Under the pieces are notes generated by a model, which saw nothing but the letters and a program-made list of their open reading frames with translations, was not told where the DNA came from and made no database searches. The position numbers and the translations under genes are program-made. This document shows positions 7,089 through 17,417 of a DNA stretch of 64,000 bases, in pieces. The DNA lies in assembly GCF_011320225.1 (NCBI RefSeq), contig NZ_JAAOEN010000006.1:245957-309956 (forward strand), written 5' to 3'. Numbering within the stretch: the first letter of the stretch is position 1; each line of letters begins with the position of its first letter. Origin of the DNA: Phytoactinopolyspora limicola (GTDB lineage: Bacteria; Actinomycetota; Actinomycetes; Jiangellales; Jiangellaceae).

Positions 7089-9014
7089 ATGCCCATCGAG
7101 TCGTTGTTCCCGAAGTTGGAGCCGTTGCTACCGCGGGTGAGCAAGCCGATCCAATACGTCGGTGGCGAACAAGGCGCGGTGGTGAAGCCGTGGGACGAGG
7201 CACAGGTGCGTTGGGCCTTGATGTACCCAGACGCGTATGAGGTCGGGCTGCCCAATCAGGGTGTCCAGATCCTCTACGAGGTCCTCAACGAACGTCCAGG
7301 TGTACTCGCCGAGCGCACCTACGCGGTGTGGCCGGATCTCGAGGCCCTGATGCGTGAGCACGAGATCGGCCAGTTCACGGTCGACTCGCACCGCCCGGTG
7401 CGGGCGTTCGACCTGATGGGCGTGTCGTTTGCTACGGAGCTCGGCTATACCAACCTGCTCACCGCGCTGGACCTGGCCGGGATCCCATTGGACGCGAGCC
7501 AGCGGGACGACAGCCATCCGGTCGTGGTCGCCGGTGGGCACGCGGCGTTTAATCCGGAGCCGATCGCCGAGTTCATCGACGCCGCCGTGCTCGGTGACGG
7601 CGAAGAGATCGTGCTGGCCATCACCGAAGTGGTGCGGGAGTGGAAGGCCGAGGGGCAGCCTGGCGGGCGCGACGAACTGCTCTTACGGCTGGCCGCGGGT
7701 GGCGGTGTGTACGTGCCGCGGTTCTACGACGTCGACTACCTGCCGGACGGTCGGATCAAGCAGGTGGTGCCCAACCGGCCCGGGGTACCCGACCGGGTGC
7801 ACAAACACACGGTGATGGACCTGGACAACTGGCCTTATCCGAAGAACCCGTTGGTGCCGCTGGCCGAGACGGTCCACGAGCGCTACAGCGTGGAGATCTT
7901 CCGTGGCTGTACCCGTGGGTGCAGATTCTGCCAGGCCGGGATGATCACCCGGCCGGTGCGCGAGCGTTCCATCGGCACCATCGGCGACATGGTGGCCACC
8001 GGTGTGCAGCGGTCGGGTTTCGAGGAGGTCGGGCTTTTATCGCTGTCCAGCGCCGATCACAGCGAAATTGGCGAGATCGCCAAAGGACTGGCGGACCGGT
8101 ATGACGGCACCAACACGTCGTTGTCACTGCCGTCTACCCGGGTCGACGCGTTCAACGTCACGCTGGCCAACGAGCTCAGCCGCAACGGCCGGCGCTCCGG
8201 GCTGACGTTCGCCCCCGAGGGCGGCACCGAACGGATGCGCCGCGTGATCAACAAGATGGTCGACGAGGACGACCTCATCCAGACCGTGGCCACCGCGTAT
8301 GGCAGCGGATGGCGGCAGGTCAAGCTCTATTTCATGTGTGGGTTGCCTACCGAGACCGATGACGACGTGCTGGCCATCGGTGAACTGGCGAAGAAGGTGA
8401 TCGCCAAAGGCCGCGAGGTGTCCGGGCGCCGTGACATCCGGTGCACCGTTTCCATCGGCGGGTTCGTGCCGAAGCCGCACACCCCGTTCCAATGGGCCGC
8501 GCAGGCACCCCACGAGACGGTTGATGCTCGGTTGCATGCGTTGCGCGACTCCATCCGCGCCGACCGTTCCTACGGCAAGGCGATCGGGCTGCGCTACCAC
8601 GAGGGTCAGCCCAGCATGATCGAAGGGTTGTTGTCACGTGGCGACCGTCGCGTGGGGCGAGTCATCCGCGCGGTCTGGGAGGCCGGCGGACGTTTCGACG
8701 GGTGGGGGGAACATTTCTCCTACCAGCGGTGGACCGAGCAGTGCGACGCGGCGCTGGCGGGCGAGCCGGTCGACCTTCAGTGGTACACCACCCGGGAGCG
8801 GGAACGCGATGAGATCTTGCCCTGGGACCATCTCGACGCTGGTCTGGATCGAGACTGGCTGTGGGAAGACTGGCAGGACGCCGTCGACGGGGTGGAGGTC
8901 GAAGATTGCCGGTGGACGCCGTGTTATGACTGCGGGGTGTGCCCGCAGATGGGCACGGAGATCCAGACCGGTCCGACCGGTGCCACGCTCCTGCCGCTGA
9001 CGGTGGTGCGCTGA
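7089..9014 (+). CDS. TIGR03960-type B12-binding-domain radical SAM protein
   Basis: About 641 residues. An N-terminal cobalamin-binding-like Rossmann region precedes the radical SAM core with cluster motif CTRGCRFC (CxxxCxxC) near residue 272. The C-terminal region has a Cys-rich end (CYDCGVCPQMG). The exact reaction is not established for this family. I prefer the ATG at 7089 because GGAG lies upstream and the MPIESLFPKLE start matches relatives; an ATG at 7071 lacks a ribosome binding site. In many actinobacteria a DUF2344 (TIGR03936) gene follows directly; here it is absent and RNase E/G comes next after a 385-bp gap. Confidence 0.9.
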   Translation: MPIESLFPKLEPLLPRVSKPIQYVGGEQGAVVKPWDEAQVRWALMYPDAYEVGLPNQGVQILYEVLNERPGVLAERTYAVWPDLEALMREHEIGQFTVDSHRPVRAFDLMGVSFATELGYTNLLTALDLAGIPLDASQRDDSHPVVVAGGHAAFNPEPIAEFIDAAVLGDGEEIVLAITEVVREWKAEGQPGGRDELLLRLAAGGGVYVPRFYDVDYLPDGRIKQVVPNRPGVPDRVHKHTVMDLDNWPYPKNPLVPLAETVHERYSVEIFRGCTRGCRFCQAGMITRPVRERSIGTIGDMVATGVQRSGFEEVGLLSLSSADHSEIGEIAKGLADRYDGTNTSLSLPSTRVDAFNVTLANELSRNGRRSGLTFAPEGGTERMRRVINKMVDEDDLIQTVATAYGSGWRQVKLYFMCGLPTETDDDVLAIGELAKKVIAKGREVSGRRDIRCTVSIGGFVPKPHTPFQWAAQAPHETVDARLHALRDSIRADRSYGKAIGLRYHEGQPSMIEGLLSRGDRRVGRVIRAVWEAGGRFDGWGEHFSYQRWTEQCDAALAGEPVDLQWYTTRERERDEILPWDHLDAGLDRDWLWEDWQDAVDGVEVEDCRWTPCYDCGVCPQMGTEIQTGPTGATLLPLTVVR

Positions 9015-9399
9015 CCCGGATCGTGGCCCTGACCAGCGTCCTCCATGGTTTTGCCCGATCGTGTGCGATACTCGGTGTAGTCGGTCATGGATTGTTGACC
9101 GACCGGGCGACGTTCTCGCCGACGTCCATCGTGTGGGTAGTGTTTAGGTCACCCGTACGTTGAGGTGATCGGCACGGCGGAGCCGATGCGAGTGTTCAGC
9201 CGCGAGGTCGACCCTTGGGTCAGCCGGGCGCGGCGGCACCGGCCTCGGCCGCCGACGCGACATGCCGGGGAATGTCGTCGACACAGGCTTTCGCCGGTGC
9301 TGCTGCATCGGCGGTCAGACAGAGCCTGGGCGTTGGTTGCCGCGCACCGCAGTTAAGGGGTGCCGCTCTGGACGTCCTGGCTGACGGGAGTACACGTAC
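9015..9399 (+). other. Intergenic leader upstream of RNase E/G; nothing assigned
   Basis: 385 bp without a convincing open frame. It is likely to hold the promoter and 5' leader of the RNase E/G gene. I see no clean -35/-10 pair, no strong terminator after the radical SAM gene, and no remnant of a DUF2344 gene. Confidence 0.4.
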
Positions 9400-12312
9400 A
9401 TGCAGGATGAGAACGCAGGTTCGGCCGACGAATCGGTTGAACCAACAGAGTCTGCCCAGCGCAAACCGCGGAAGCGGGCCGCGCGTCGAGCTGCGGGTCC
9501 CCCCAGCGGAGCGGAAACGGTGGCGGTGACCACTGCGTCGTCCGCGCCGGTGACCGATGCGTCAGCCAACTCGGATGGGGGCGACGCCGCGGCATCGGCG
9601 CCGGTCGCCAAGAAGGCCGCCGCCAAGAAGACGGCCGCGAAGAAAACTGCTGCGAAGAAGACGACGGCCAAGAAGACCGCCGCGAGCAAGGCGGCCGGCG
9701 CCAACGCGAGTAAGGCGGCCGGCGCCAAGAAGACCACTGCCAAGAAGGCGACGAAGAAGGCCACGGCCACGTCGGTCGAGGCTGTCGGCGAGCCGGATGT
9801 GGCCATTGCGTCGGCCCCGGTGTCTGAACCGGCTCCGGCCGGCCGGTCCGTTGCCGACGCCCAGCCAGCGGCCGACGACGCCGTCAGTGCCAGCACGCCA
9901 CCACCCCGGAAACGAGCGAGCCGGTCGCGCAAGAAGGCGGCCGCGGCGCCGGTGACCACCGACGTCACATCGGTGGAGGCGGGCAGCGCCGCGGTTGGCG
10001 ACGCCGAGGATCGAACGAAGGCGGCTGATGAGCCCGGTGCCACCACGGGTGGCGCGGCTCAGTCGGCCGTGCTCTTTCAGCCTCCCACCTTTAGCGCCGC
10101 TCCGCTGTTCGAGCCGCCGTCGCCGGCTGAACCGGTGCCGCCCCCCGAGCGGGAGTCCGGCGCCGACACCGACGACGCGCACGTCGCGGATACCGACGCC
10201 GTCGACGATGACGCTGATGACGATGACACCGCGGGTCGGCGGCGCCGGCGCCGGCGCGGTGGCCGGGGTCGCCGCAAGAAGGCCGACGGTAGCCCCGACG
10301 AGGCCGGTGTTGATCAGGACACCGACGCCGACGCATCCAGCACCACCGACGCTGACGCATCCAGCACCACCGACGTCACCTCCGGTTCAGGCGATGAAGC
10401 TGGGGACGCCGAGCCGGCCGACGCCGAGTCCGGTGATGCCGATGCCGGCGACGGTGGTGGAAGCCGTCGCCGGCGTCGCCGTCGTCGGCGTAAGGGTGAG
10501 GCCGACACCGACGACACCCGGACCGACGATCCACCCAAAACTGTCGTTAAGGTGCGCGACGCACGTGAAGCCGAGGACGAGGTCAGCTCGGTTAAGGGCT
10601 CTACCCGCCTCGAGGCCAAGAAGCAGCGGCGGCGTGAGGGTCGGGAGGCCGGTCGGCGCCGTCCGCCTATCCTGACCGAGTCGGAGTTCCTGGCTCGCCG
10701 GGAGGCCGTCGATCGTGTCATGGCGGTCCGCCAGGAGGGTGATGTCACCCAGATCGCCGTGCTCGAGGATGGCGTCCTGGTGGAGCACTATGTGAGCCGG
10801 GCATCACAACAGTCGATGATCGGCAACGTGTACCTGGGCCGGGTGCAGAACGTGCTGCCCGCGATGGAGGCGGCATTCGTTGACGTCGGCCGGGGCCGCA
10901 ACGCCGTTGTTTACGCTGGTGAGGTCGACTGGGCCGGCCTGGGCCACACTGACGGGCCGAAACGGATCGAAGACGTCCTCAAGTCCGGCCAGAGCGCGCT
11001 TGTCCAGATCACGAAAGACCCGGTCGGGCACAAGGGAGCCCGGCTGACCGGACAGATCAGCTTGCCCGGCCGCTACGTGGTGTACGTCCCGAGCGGATCG
11101 ATGAGCGGTATCAGCCGCAAGTTGCCCGACAGCGAGCGCAACCGGCTGAAGAAGATCTTGCGCAAGGTAGTGCCCGACGATGCCGGCGTGATCGTCCGCA
11201 CCGCGGCCGAAGGCGCCTCGGAGGAAGAACTCACCAACGACGTCGCCCGGTTGCAGGCCGAGTGGGAGGCGATCAAGAAGAAGGCCTCGGGCAACGCCCC
11301 GGCGTTGTTGCATGGCGAACCCGATCTCGCCATCAAGGTAGTTCGCGACCTGTTCAACGAAGACTTCACCAAACTCGTCGTGTCCGGTCGGCAAGCATGG
11401 GACGCTATCGACGACTACGTCAGCGCGGTGGCCTCCAGCCTGCGCGACCGCGTCGAGAAGTGGACCAAGCAGGACGACCTGTTCGCGGCGTTGCGCGTCG
11501 ACGAACAGATCGCCAAGGCGCTGGACCGCAAGGTGTGGCTGCCCAGTGGCGGGTCGCTCGTCATCGACCGCACCGAGGCGATGACCGTCATCGACGTCAA
11601 CACCGGGAAGTTCACCGGCTCCGGTGGCAACCTCGAAGAGACGGTCACCAAGAACAACCTCGAGGCGGCCGAGGAGATCGTTCGGCAGCTGCGGCTGCGC
11701 GACATCGGTGGCATCATCGTCGTCGACTTCATCGACATGGTGCTCGAATCCAACCGAGACCTCGTTCTGCGCCGGCTCGTGGAGTGCCTCGGCCGTGATC
11801 GCACCAAACATCAGGTAGCCGAGGTCACGTCTCTCGGATTGGTGCAGATGACCCGTAAGCGGATCGGTACCGGGCTGGTCGAGGCCTTCAGCGAACCTTG
11901 TCCGCACTGCCGCGGCCGTGGACTTGTCATCCACACCCACCCCGGCGAGGCACCCAAGCCGGACGCGGCTAGCAGCGATGAGCCCGCCAGCCGCTCGGAT
12001 CGGCGTGGCCGCCGACGCAAGTCCGAGGCGCCGGACAAAACAGAGCCGGCCATCGCGCCGAAGCTCGAGGCGATGGCAACCCCGGGTGAGGCGTCGCCGG
12101 CGGATCTGGTCCCGGTGACCCGGGAGGGCCACGGAGCCATCAGCGACGATCAAGCCGCCGGCAGCGCCGAGCCGTCCGGAACCCCTGAAGCGACGGCCGA
12201 CGACGCCCCGGCCAACGGCGACAGCGCCGCGCGGCCGCGCACGCGACGGGGACGGCGTCGGGCGGAGCGCCCGGCCGGCAGCCCCGACGAGCGCGCACCA
12301 GCGTCCGCCTAA
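9400..12312 (+). CDS. rne: Ribonuclease E/G
   Basis: 970 residues. It cleaves single-stranded RNA in mRNA decay and rRNA processing. Residues 1-~415 are low-complexity: KKTAAKK-type Ala/Lys repeats, then acidic and RRRRRRR-type basic tracts, as in other actinobacterial RNase E. The S1 region starts near residue 470 (YLGRVQNVLPAMEAAFVDVG). The catalytic core contains DVNTGKFTG (near 731), with its Mg2+-binding Asp, and VVDFIDM. The zinc-link CPHCRGRG follows near 834, then another basic tail. Start ATG with gggag upstream. The usual followers rplU-rpmA-obgE are not here. Confidence 0.97.
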   Translation: MQDENAGSADESVEPTESAQRKPRKRAARRAAGPPSGAETVAVTTASSAPVTDASANSDGGDAAASAPVAKKAAAKKTAAKKTAAKKTTAKKTAASKAAGANASKAAGAKKTTAKKATKKATATSVEAVGEPDVAIASAPVSEPAPAGRSVADAQPAADDAVSASTPPPRKRASRSRKKAAAAPVTTDVTSVEAGSAAVGDAEDRTKAADEPGATTGGAAQSAVLFQPPTFSAAPLFEPPSPAEPVPPPERESGADTDDAHVADTDAVDDDADDDDTAGRRRRRRRGGRGRRKKADGSPDEAGVDQDTDADASSTTDADASSTTDVTSGSGDEAGDAEPADAESGDADAGDGGGSRRRRRRRRRKGEADTDDTRTDDPPKTVVKVRDAREAEDEVSSVKGSTRLEAKKQRRREGREAGRRRPPILTESEFLARREAVDRVMAVRQEGDVTQIAVLEDGVLVEHYVSRASQQSMIGNVYLGRVQNVLPAMEAAFVDVGRGRNAVVYAGEVDWAGLGHTDGPKRIEDVLKSGQSALVQITKDPVGHKGARLTGQISLPGRYVVYVPSGSMSGISRKLPDSERNRLKKILRKVVPDDAGVIVRTAAEGASEEELTNDVARLQAEWEAIKKKASGNAPALLHGEPDLAIKVVRDLFNEDFTKLVVSGRQAWDAIDDYVSAVASSLRDRVEKWTKQDDLFAALRVDEQIAKALDRKVWLPSGGSLVIDRTEAMTVIDVNTGKFTGSGGNLEETVTKNNLEAAEEIVRQLRLRDIGGIIVVDFIDMVLESNRDLVLRRLVECLGRDRTKHQVAEVTSLGLVQMTRKRIGTGLVEAFSEPCPHCRGRGLVIHTHPGEAPKPDAASSDEPASRSDRRGRRRKSEAPDKTEPAIAPKLEAMATPGEASPADLVPVTREGHGAISDDQAAGSAEPSGTPEATADDAPANGDSAARPRTRRGRRRAERPAGSPDERAPASA

Positions 12313-12326
12313 GTCACCACACGTGA

Positions 12327-12362
12327 GTGGGCCCGCGTTGCCAGTCGGCAGCGCGGGCCCAC
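12327..12362. terminator. Bidirectional hairpin between rne and metE
   Basis: A 16-bp stem (GTGGGCCCGCGTTGCC with its complement, one G-U pair) and a 4-nt loop lie between the convergent genes. No T-run follows on either strand, as is common in high-GC actinobacteria, so termination is inferred from position and stem strength. Confidence 0.65.
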
Positions 12363-12396
12363 CACATGTGGGGACGCCGAGCGGGCGTACCGCTTC

Positions 12397-14685
12397 TCAG
12401 CGGTGGTGGTGTGCTGCGGCCACCATCGCCCGCAGGGCGGGTTCGACCTCGCCGTAGCCGCGGGTTTTTAAGCCGCAGTCCGGGTTGATCCAGAGCCGCT
12501 CCGCCGGAATGCGCTGGGCGGCCCGGTTCACCAGACCCGCCATTTCGCCGACCTGGGGGACCCGCGGTGAGTGGATGTCGTACACACCCGGGCCGATTCC
12601 GCGGGTGAAACCGGAGGCGGCCACCGCCGGCACGATCTCCATCCCGGAGCGGGCGGCTTCGATACTGGTCACATCGGCGTCCAGGGCGTCGATGGCCGCG
12701 ATGACCTCGCCGAACTCGGAGTAGCACAGATGAGTGTGAACCTGTGTCTCGTCCGCCACACCGGAGGTCGCCAGCCGAAACGCCGCGACCGACCATTCCA
12801 GGTAGGCCGGCTGGTCAACCGTTCGCAGCGGCAACAACTCACGTAGGGCCGGCTCGTCCACCTGGACGATCTGGATTCCCGCGGCCTCCAGGTCGACGGT
12901 CTCGTCCCGGATGGCTAGCGCGACCTGCTCGGCCGTGTCGGCCAGCGGTTGGTCGTCCCGGACGGATGACCACGCGAGGATCGTCACCGGGCCGGTGAGC
13001 ATGCCTTTGACCGGCCGGTTGGTCAACGTCTGGGCGTAGGTGATCCAGTCGACCGTCATGGGCACTGGCCGGCTCACGTCGCCGTAGAGGATCGGCGGAC
13101 GGACACAACGCGAGCCGTACGACTGAACCCAGCCGTGAGCGGTGGTCACGAAGCCGTCCAGCAACTCGGCGAAGTACTGCACCATGTCGTTGCGTTCCGG
13201 TTCGCCGTGGACCAATACGTCGAGTCCCAGTTCTTCTTGGAGCCGGATGACGTGTTCGATCTCCGCGCGCATCTGCCGGCCGTATTCTTCGGCGTCGATG
13301 CGGCCGGCGCGGAATGAAGCCCGAGCCGATCGGACCTCCTGGGTCTGCGGAAACGAGCCGATCGTCGTCGTCGGCAGCGGCGGCAGGTTGAGCGCCTCGG
13401 CTTGGGCGGTTGCCCGTCGTTCGTACAGTGTCCGCTCGCCGGCATCCGGCTTCAGCCCGGCGAGCCGGTCACGCACCGTGGGGACCCGTACGCCGGGCGC
13501 GTTCGCCCGGTCCCGACGCCGCTGACCGGACTCTCGCAGCTGCTCTGCCACGGCGCCGTGCCCGTCTCGCAGGCCGCGAGCCAATGTGACCACCTCGGCG
13601 ACCTTCTCGTCGGCGAAGGCCAGCCATGATGCGATGCGCGGATCGAGGTCTACTTCGGCGTCGAGGGTGTACGGCACGTGCAGCAGTGAGCACGACGAAC
13701 TGACCGCGACGTCGCCGGCTAACCCCAGCAGCGTGGCCAGCGAGCCCAACGCCCGCTCGAGGTCGGTACGCCACACGTTGTGTCCGTCGACGATGCCGGC
13801 CACGATCGTTTTGTTGTGTAGTCCGGGGACCGCCGCGAGTGGCGCCGGCCCGGCTCCGGCGACCAGATCCACGCCGATCGCCTCCACCGGAGTCGACGCG
13901 AGCGCCGGTAACGCGGCGCCCAGATCACCGAAGTAGGACGCGACGACGATGGCCGGCCGTCGCTGGGTCTCCCCGAGCCGGCGGTACACCTGGGTCAGCG
14001 CGGAGATCTCCTCGGCAGTGCGGTCGGTGACGAACGCCGGCTCGTCGAGCTGCACCCACGTGACGCCCTCGTCGGCGAACACTCTCAGCAGGGCGGCGTA
14101 GGTGTCGACCAGATCATCGAGGCGATCGAACGGCCGGAAACCGGACGTGGCGGCCCGCGCCTCCGCTTTGGACAGCAGCAGGAGGCTGGCCGGGCCGAGT
14201 ACCACGGGTCGGCTGTCGACCCCTAGGGCGCGCGCCTCGCGGTATTCCACGAGCGGCTTCGTGGCGTCGAGCTGGAACGTCGTGTCTGGTCCGATTTCTG
14301 GGACGAGATAGTGGTAGTTCGTGTTGAACCACTTGGTCATCTCCAGTGGTGCGACGTCCGTGGTGCCCCGGGCCATGGCGAAGTACCGCGCCAGGCCCTC
14401 GAGCCGTCGAAATCGAGCCGGGACCGCGCCGACCAGCAGGGCCGTGTCCAGGACATGGTCGTACAGCGAGAAGGTGTTGGTCGGGACGGTGTCGAGGCCG
14501 AGATCGGCCAGGCGTCGGACGCTGGCCCGGCGGAGGTCGGCGGCGGTGCCTTCGAGTTGATCTCGGTTGACGGTTCCGGCCCAGTAGCCCTCGAGGGCCT
14601 GTTTCAGCTCCCGGCGCGGACCGATCCGCGGATAGCCGAGGATCGTGGCGCCGATGGGGGATGGGGTCGATGGACGTGGTGTCAC
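12397..14685 (-). CDS. metE: Cobalamin-independent methionine synthase MetE
   Basis: 762 residues, full length for MetE. It transfers a methyl group from 5-methyltetrahydropteroyltri-glutamate to homocysteine. The N-terminal domain begins with [18 protein letters not shown]; the C-terminal catalytic domain has the zinc-ligand segments THLCYSEFG (His/Cys, near 650) and [11 protein letters not shown] (Cys, near 737), and [10 protein letters not shown] for homocysteine binding. GTG start. A cobalamin riboswitch lies 130 bp upstream, so expression should fall when B12 is plentiful and a B12-dependent MetH can take over. Confidence 0.97.
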   Translation of the reverse strand: MTPRPSTPSPIGATILGYPRIGPRRELKQALEGYWAGTVNRDQLEGTAADLRRASVRRLADLGLDTVPTNTFSLYDHVLDTALLVGAVPARFRRLEGLARYFAMARGTTDVAPLEMTKWFNTNYHYLVPEIGPDTTFQLDATKPLVEYREARALGVDSRPVVLGPASLLLLSKAEARAATSGFRPFDRLDDLVDTYAALLRVFADEGVTWVQLDEPAFVTDRTAEEISALTQVYRRLGETQRRPAIVVASYFGDLGAALPALASTPVEAIGVDLVAGAGPAPLAAVPGLHNKTIVAGIVDGHNVWRTDLERALGSLATLLGLAGDVAVSSSCSLLHVPYTLDAEVDLDPRIASWLAFADEKVAEVVTLARGLRDGHGAVAEQLRESGQRRRDRANAPGVRVPTVRDRLAGLKPDAGERTLYERRATAQAEALNLPPLPTTTIGSFPQTQEVRSARASFRAGRIDAEEYGRQMRAEIEHVIRLQEELGLDVLVHGEPERNDMVQYFAELLDGFVTTAHGWVQSYGSRCVRPPILYGDVSRPVPMTVDWITYAQTLTNRPVKGMLTGPVTILAWSSVRDDQPLADTAEQVALAIRDETVDLEAAGIQIVQVDEPALRELLPLRTVDQPAYLEWSVAAFRLATSGVADETQVHTHLCYSEFGEVIAAIDALDADVTSIEAARSGMEIVPAVAASGFTRGIGPGVYDIHSPRVPQVGEMAGLVNRAAQRIPAERLWINPDCGLKTRGYGEVEPALRAMVAAAHHHR

Positions 14686-14811
14686 AAGCTCTCTCCCTCG
14701 CGAGCTCGAACGGGAGTCCGGGGTCGAGGTGAGCCGAGATGAGCCGACGGTGCGCCAGCCCGGTCAGCCCTCCCTCGAGGCTCCGAACGACATACGCCGG
14801 CGGCGTATGTA

Positions 14812-15005
14812 CCGGCGGCAGGTCTTCGGACTTACGGGCACCGGACGGTCGTTCGACCGTGCCGACCTACTGACCGTCGCTTCCCAGGCCGTGCTGGCCC
14901 AGTGCTCGGCGCCCGTAACGTCCGGACGCCTGACGGGGGTCGTTCCCGTTCACCGCTGCGGGGCAGTCCCGGATTCACACCGGGTTCCCTCTTGCGTCGG
15001 TTGGC
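14812..15005 (-). promoter_or_regulatory. Cobalamin (B12) riboswitch upstream of metE
   Basis: Read on the minus strand it carries the conserved 5' core (GGGAACCCGGTGTGAATCC, then the CTGCCCCGC segment with ACGG-like end) and the 3' B12 box (AAGTCCGAAGACCTGCC at 14817-14833), in the right order and spacing. Between the B12 box and metE is a palindrome CATACGCCG/CGGCGTATG (14791-14809) that could be part of the expression platform. No T-run follows it, so control may be at translation. Confidence 0.9.
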
Positions 15006-15082
15006 TGCACATGGCGTGCCGCCGCGCGAACCGCAGGCATTGCCCACTATAGGCGTCCCGGCGGCCGATGAAGACCAAGAAA

Positions 15083-15117
15083 ATTGGACTAACGTACAAT
15101 TAGTACGATCGTCCAAT
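15083..15117. promoter_or_regulatory. Inverted-repeat operator upstream of the MFS exporter
   Basis: ATTGGACTAACGTAC and its imperfect complement GTACGATCGTCCAAT form a 35-bp dyad (conserved ATTGGAC outer half-sites and CGTAC inner half-sites) 48 bp before the exporter start. This size suits a TetR dimer pair; the TetR gene 16817-17395 is the obvious candidate. Confidence 0.6.
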
Positions 15118-15164
15118 TACTGAGCCGGCCGCACATTGATCGGGCCGGTGGAGGGAAAAGGTGT

Positions 15165-16676
15165 ATGAACACGTTGAACGCGGCCCGCGCCGGGGCCCGG
15201 GAGTGGTCCGGGCTGGCCGTCCTGGCCTTGCCGACCGCACTCCTGGGCCTTGACGTCACCGTGCTGTACCTGGCTCTGCCCGAGCTCGCCGCGGATCTGC
15301 GGCCCAGCAGCACCCAGACCTTGTGGATCATGGATGCCTATGGGTTCCTGATCGCTGGATTCCTCGTCACCATGGGCAACCTCGGCGACCGATTCGGCCG
15401 TCGGCGGCTGCTGATGATCGGCGCGGTGGCCTTCGGGGTGACGTCGGTTGTCGCCGCGTACGCGACGAGTGCGGACATGTTGATCGGGGCGCGAGCCGCG
15501 CTGGGCATCGCCGGAGCCACCTTGATGCCGTCGACGCTTGCGTTGATCAGTAACCTCTTCCACGACGTGCGCCAACGCGCCCTGGCCATCGGGGTGTGGG
15601 CCACTATGTTCGCCCTGGGGATGGCCGCCGGCCCGCTGGTGGGTGGCGTGCTTCTGGAGCGGTTCTGGTGGGGTTCGGCGTTCCTGGTGGCGGTTCCGGT
15701 GGTGATCCTGCTGGTGGCGATCGCGCCGGCGATCCTCCCCGAGTACCGGGCGCCGAGTTCCGGGCCGGTGGACATCGCAAGTGTGGTGCTCTCCCTGGCC
15801 GCCATCCTGCCGATCATCTACGGAGTCAAAGAGCTCGCCGGCGGGGAGGCACAGATCCAGCCGGCACTGGCGATCGTCGTCGGGGTGGGGGCAGGGTGGG
15901 TGTTCGTGCGCCGGCAGCGTGGCCTGGTGAGTCCGCTGCTCGACCTGCGGCTGTTCACCAGCCGCGCGTTCAACGTCGCCCTGGCCGTGTTGCTCGTCGG
16001 GTTGGTGGGTGTGGGCGGGGTCATGTTGCTCGTCACCCAGTACCTGCAACTCGTGGCGGCGCTGTCGCCGTGGGCGGCCGGCCTGTGGATGGCGCCGCCT
16101 GCGCTGGCGATGCTGGCCGCCGCCATCACCGCGCCGCTGCTGGCCAGGCGGTGGCGGCCCGGAGGGGTAGTGGCAGGGGCGTTGATCCTGTCCGCCGGTG
16201 GCTACCTCCTGCTGACCCAGGTCGACGCTGGGCCGGGGGTCGGTGAACTCGTCGCCGGCTTCTCGTTGGTCTATCTGGGGCTTGGGGCCATCGCGGCGTT
16301 GGGGACCGAACTGGTCGTCGGGGCGGCTCCGCGCACCATGACAGGGTCGGCCGCGGCGATGTCGGAGACCGTACAAGAGCTCGGTATCGCGGTCGGCATC
16401 GCCACCCTCGGCAGCCTGGCGACCGTTGTCTATCGGCGCTCGTTGTCCGCCGACGTCACCGACAACGTGGCCGGACATGTGCGGGACGCGACGAAGGACA
16501 GTCTCGCCGGTGCCGTGTCGATGGCGGACGCACTGCCGCGAGGCGGGTTGGAGCACGCCCGCGAGGCCTTCACCTCGGGGCTCCACGCGGTGGGAATCGT
16601 CGGGGCAGCCGGCATGGTGGTGGCTGCCGGGCTCTCCGCCGTGATGCTCAGGCGCGTCGCCGCGACCGGCCGATGA
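15165..16676 (+). CDS. MFS drug exporter, DHA2 (14-helix) family
   Basis: 503 residues with about 14 hydrophobic segments, the EmrB/QacA/SmvA-like DHA2 layout. Motif A is present between helices 2 and 3 (GNLGDRFGRRRLLM), and helix 1 has LLGLDVTVLYLALP, typical of this group. It would export hydrophobic cations or antibiotics by proton antiport; the substrate is not readable from sequence. A dyad operator lies upstream and a TetR gene follows on the same strand after 140 bp, so substrate-induced derepression is likely. Confidence 0.9.
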   Translation: MNTLNAARAGAREWSGLAVLALPTALLGLDVTVLYLALPELAADLRPSSTQTLWIMDAYGFLIAGFLVTMGNLGDRFGRRRLLMIGAVAFGVTSVVAAYATSADMLIGARAALGIAGATLMPSTLALISNLFHDVRQRALAIGVWATMFALGMAAGPLVGGVLLERFWWGSAFLVAVPVVILLVAIAPAILPEYRAPSSGPVDIASVVLSLAAILPIIYGVKELAGGEAQIQPALAIVVGVGAGWVFVRRQRGLVSPLLDLRLFTSRAFNVALAVLLVGLVGVGGVMLLVTQYLQLVAALSPWAAGLWMAPPALAMLAAAITAPLLARRWRPGGVVAGALILSAGGYLLLTQVDAGPGVGELVAGFSLVYLGLGAIAALGTELVVGAAPRTMTGSAAAMSETVQELGIAVGIATLGSLATVVYRRSLSADVTDNVAGHVRDATKDSLAGAVSMADALPRGGLEHAREAFTSGLHAVGIVGAAGMVVAAGLSAVMLRRVAATGR

Positions 16677-16816
16677 ATAGGCCGGTCCGATGCCCCGTGC
16701 TCAGGGCTAGCGGCGTGCTCGAGGATGTCTCCGCACCGAGCTGATGCGGGGCGTTAGGCTCGCATCAGAAGGCAGGTGGTCACCGCCGGCGCTGGCCGAC
16801 CACGTGGAAGGAGGCC

Positions 16817-17395
16817 ATGGTGACGGATACACAGGCGGGTTCCGACGCCGCACCGGTCACCGATGGCCGCAGAGCACGCGGTGAACGACGGCGGGCGGAG
16901 ATCATCGAGGCTACTCTGCGCGTGGTCGAGCGGGACGGCGCCGCCGGTGTGACACATCGGTCGGTCGCCCGCGAGGCCGCTGTCCCGACCAGCCTGACGA
17001 CGTACTACTTCGCCACCCTCGACGACCTGCTCGTGGCCGCGTTGACCGCGGTGGCCGAAGAATACGCCGGGAAGCTGCGTGCGCTCATCGACGGTGGGAG
17101 CGACGAGCTGGACGGCCTGGCCGCGATCATCGCCGGCGCGGCGGGGGCGGGCCGACGTCGTGCCCTGGCCGAACGAGAGCTGGCGACACTGGCCGCTCGG
17201 CGACCGGCGTTGCGGCCGGTCGCCCGGCATTGGCGGGACACGGTGGCCGATATCGCCCGCCGACGGACGTCGGACCCCGTCGCGGTCGACGCATTGGTAG
17301 CGGCGGCCGATGGGATGTGTACGGCCATCCTGCTCGAAGGGCGCGAACCGGCGGCGAGTGCGGTACGCGCCGTACTGGACCGGGCTCTGGACTAG
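16817..17395 (+). CDS. TetR-family repressor, likely of the MFS exporter
   Basis: 192 residues. The N-terminal helix-turn-helix region is clear: RRAEIIEATLRVVERDG, then THRSVAREAAVPTSLTTYYF. The C-terminal half is the variable ligand/dimer domain. ATG start with ggaggcc upstream. Adjacent to the DHA2 exporter whose promoter carries a TetR-sized dyad, so it probably controls that gene. Confidence 0.9.
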   Translation: MVTDTQAGSDAAPVTDGRRARGERRRAEIIEATLRVVERDGAAGVTHRSVAREAAVPTSLTTYYFATLDDLLVAALTAVAEEYAGKLRALIDGGSDELDGLAAIIAGAAGAGRRRALAERELATLAARRPALRPVARHWRDTVADIARRRTSDPVAVDALVAAADGMCTAILLEGREPAASAVRAVLDRALD

Positions 17396-17417
17396 GGTCC
17401 GTTTGTCCGTCGGCGGC

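Noticed and set aside
10804..12153. 449-codon minus-strand open frame opposite rne
   Set aside because: It is antisense to the conserved RNase E/G catalytic core and shows no domain; a by-product of high GC codon bias.
15117..16586. 489-codon minus-strand frame opposite the MFS exporter
   Set aside because: Low-complexity His/Gln/Arg product opposite a clear 14-helix transporter.
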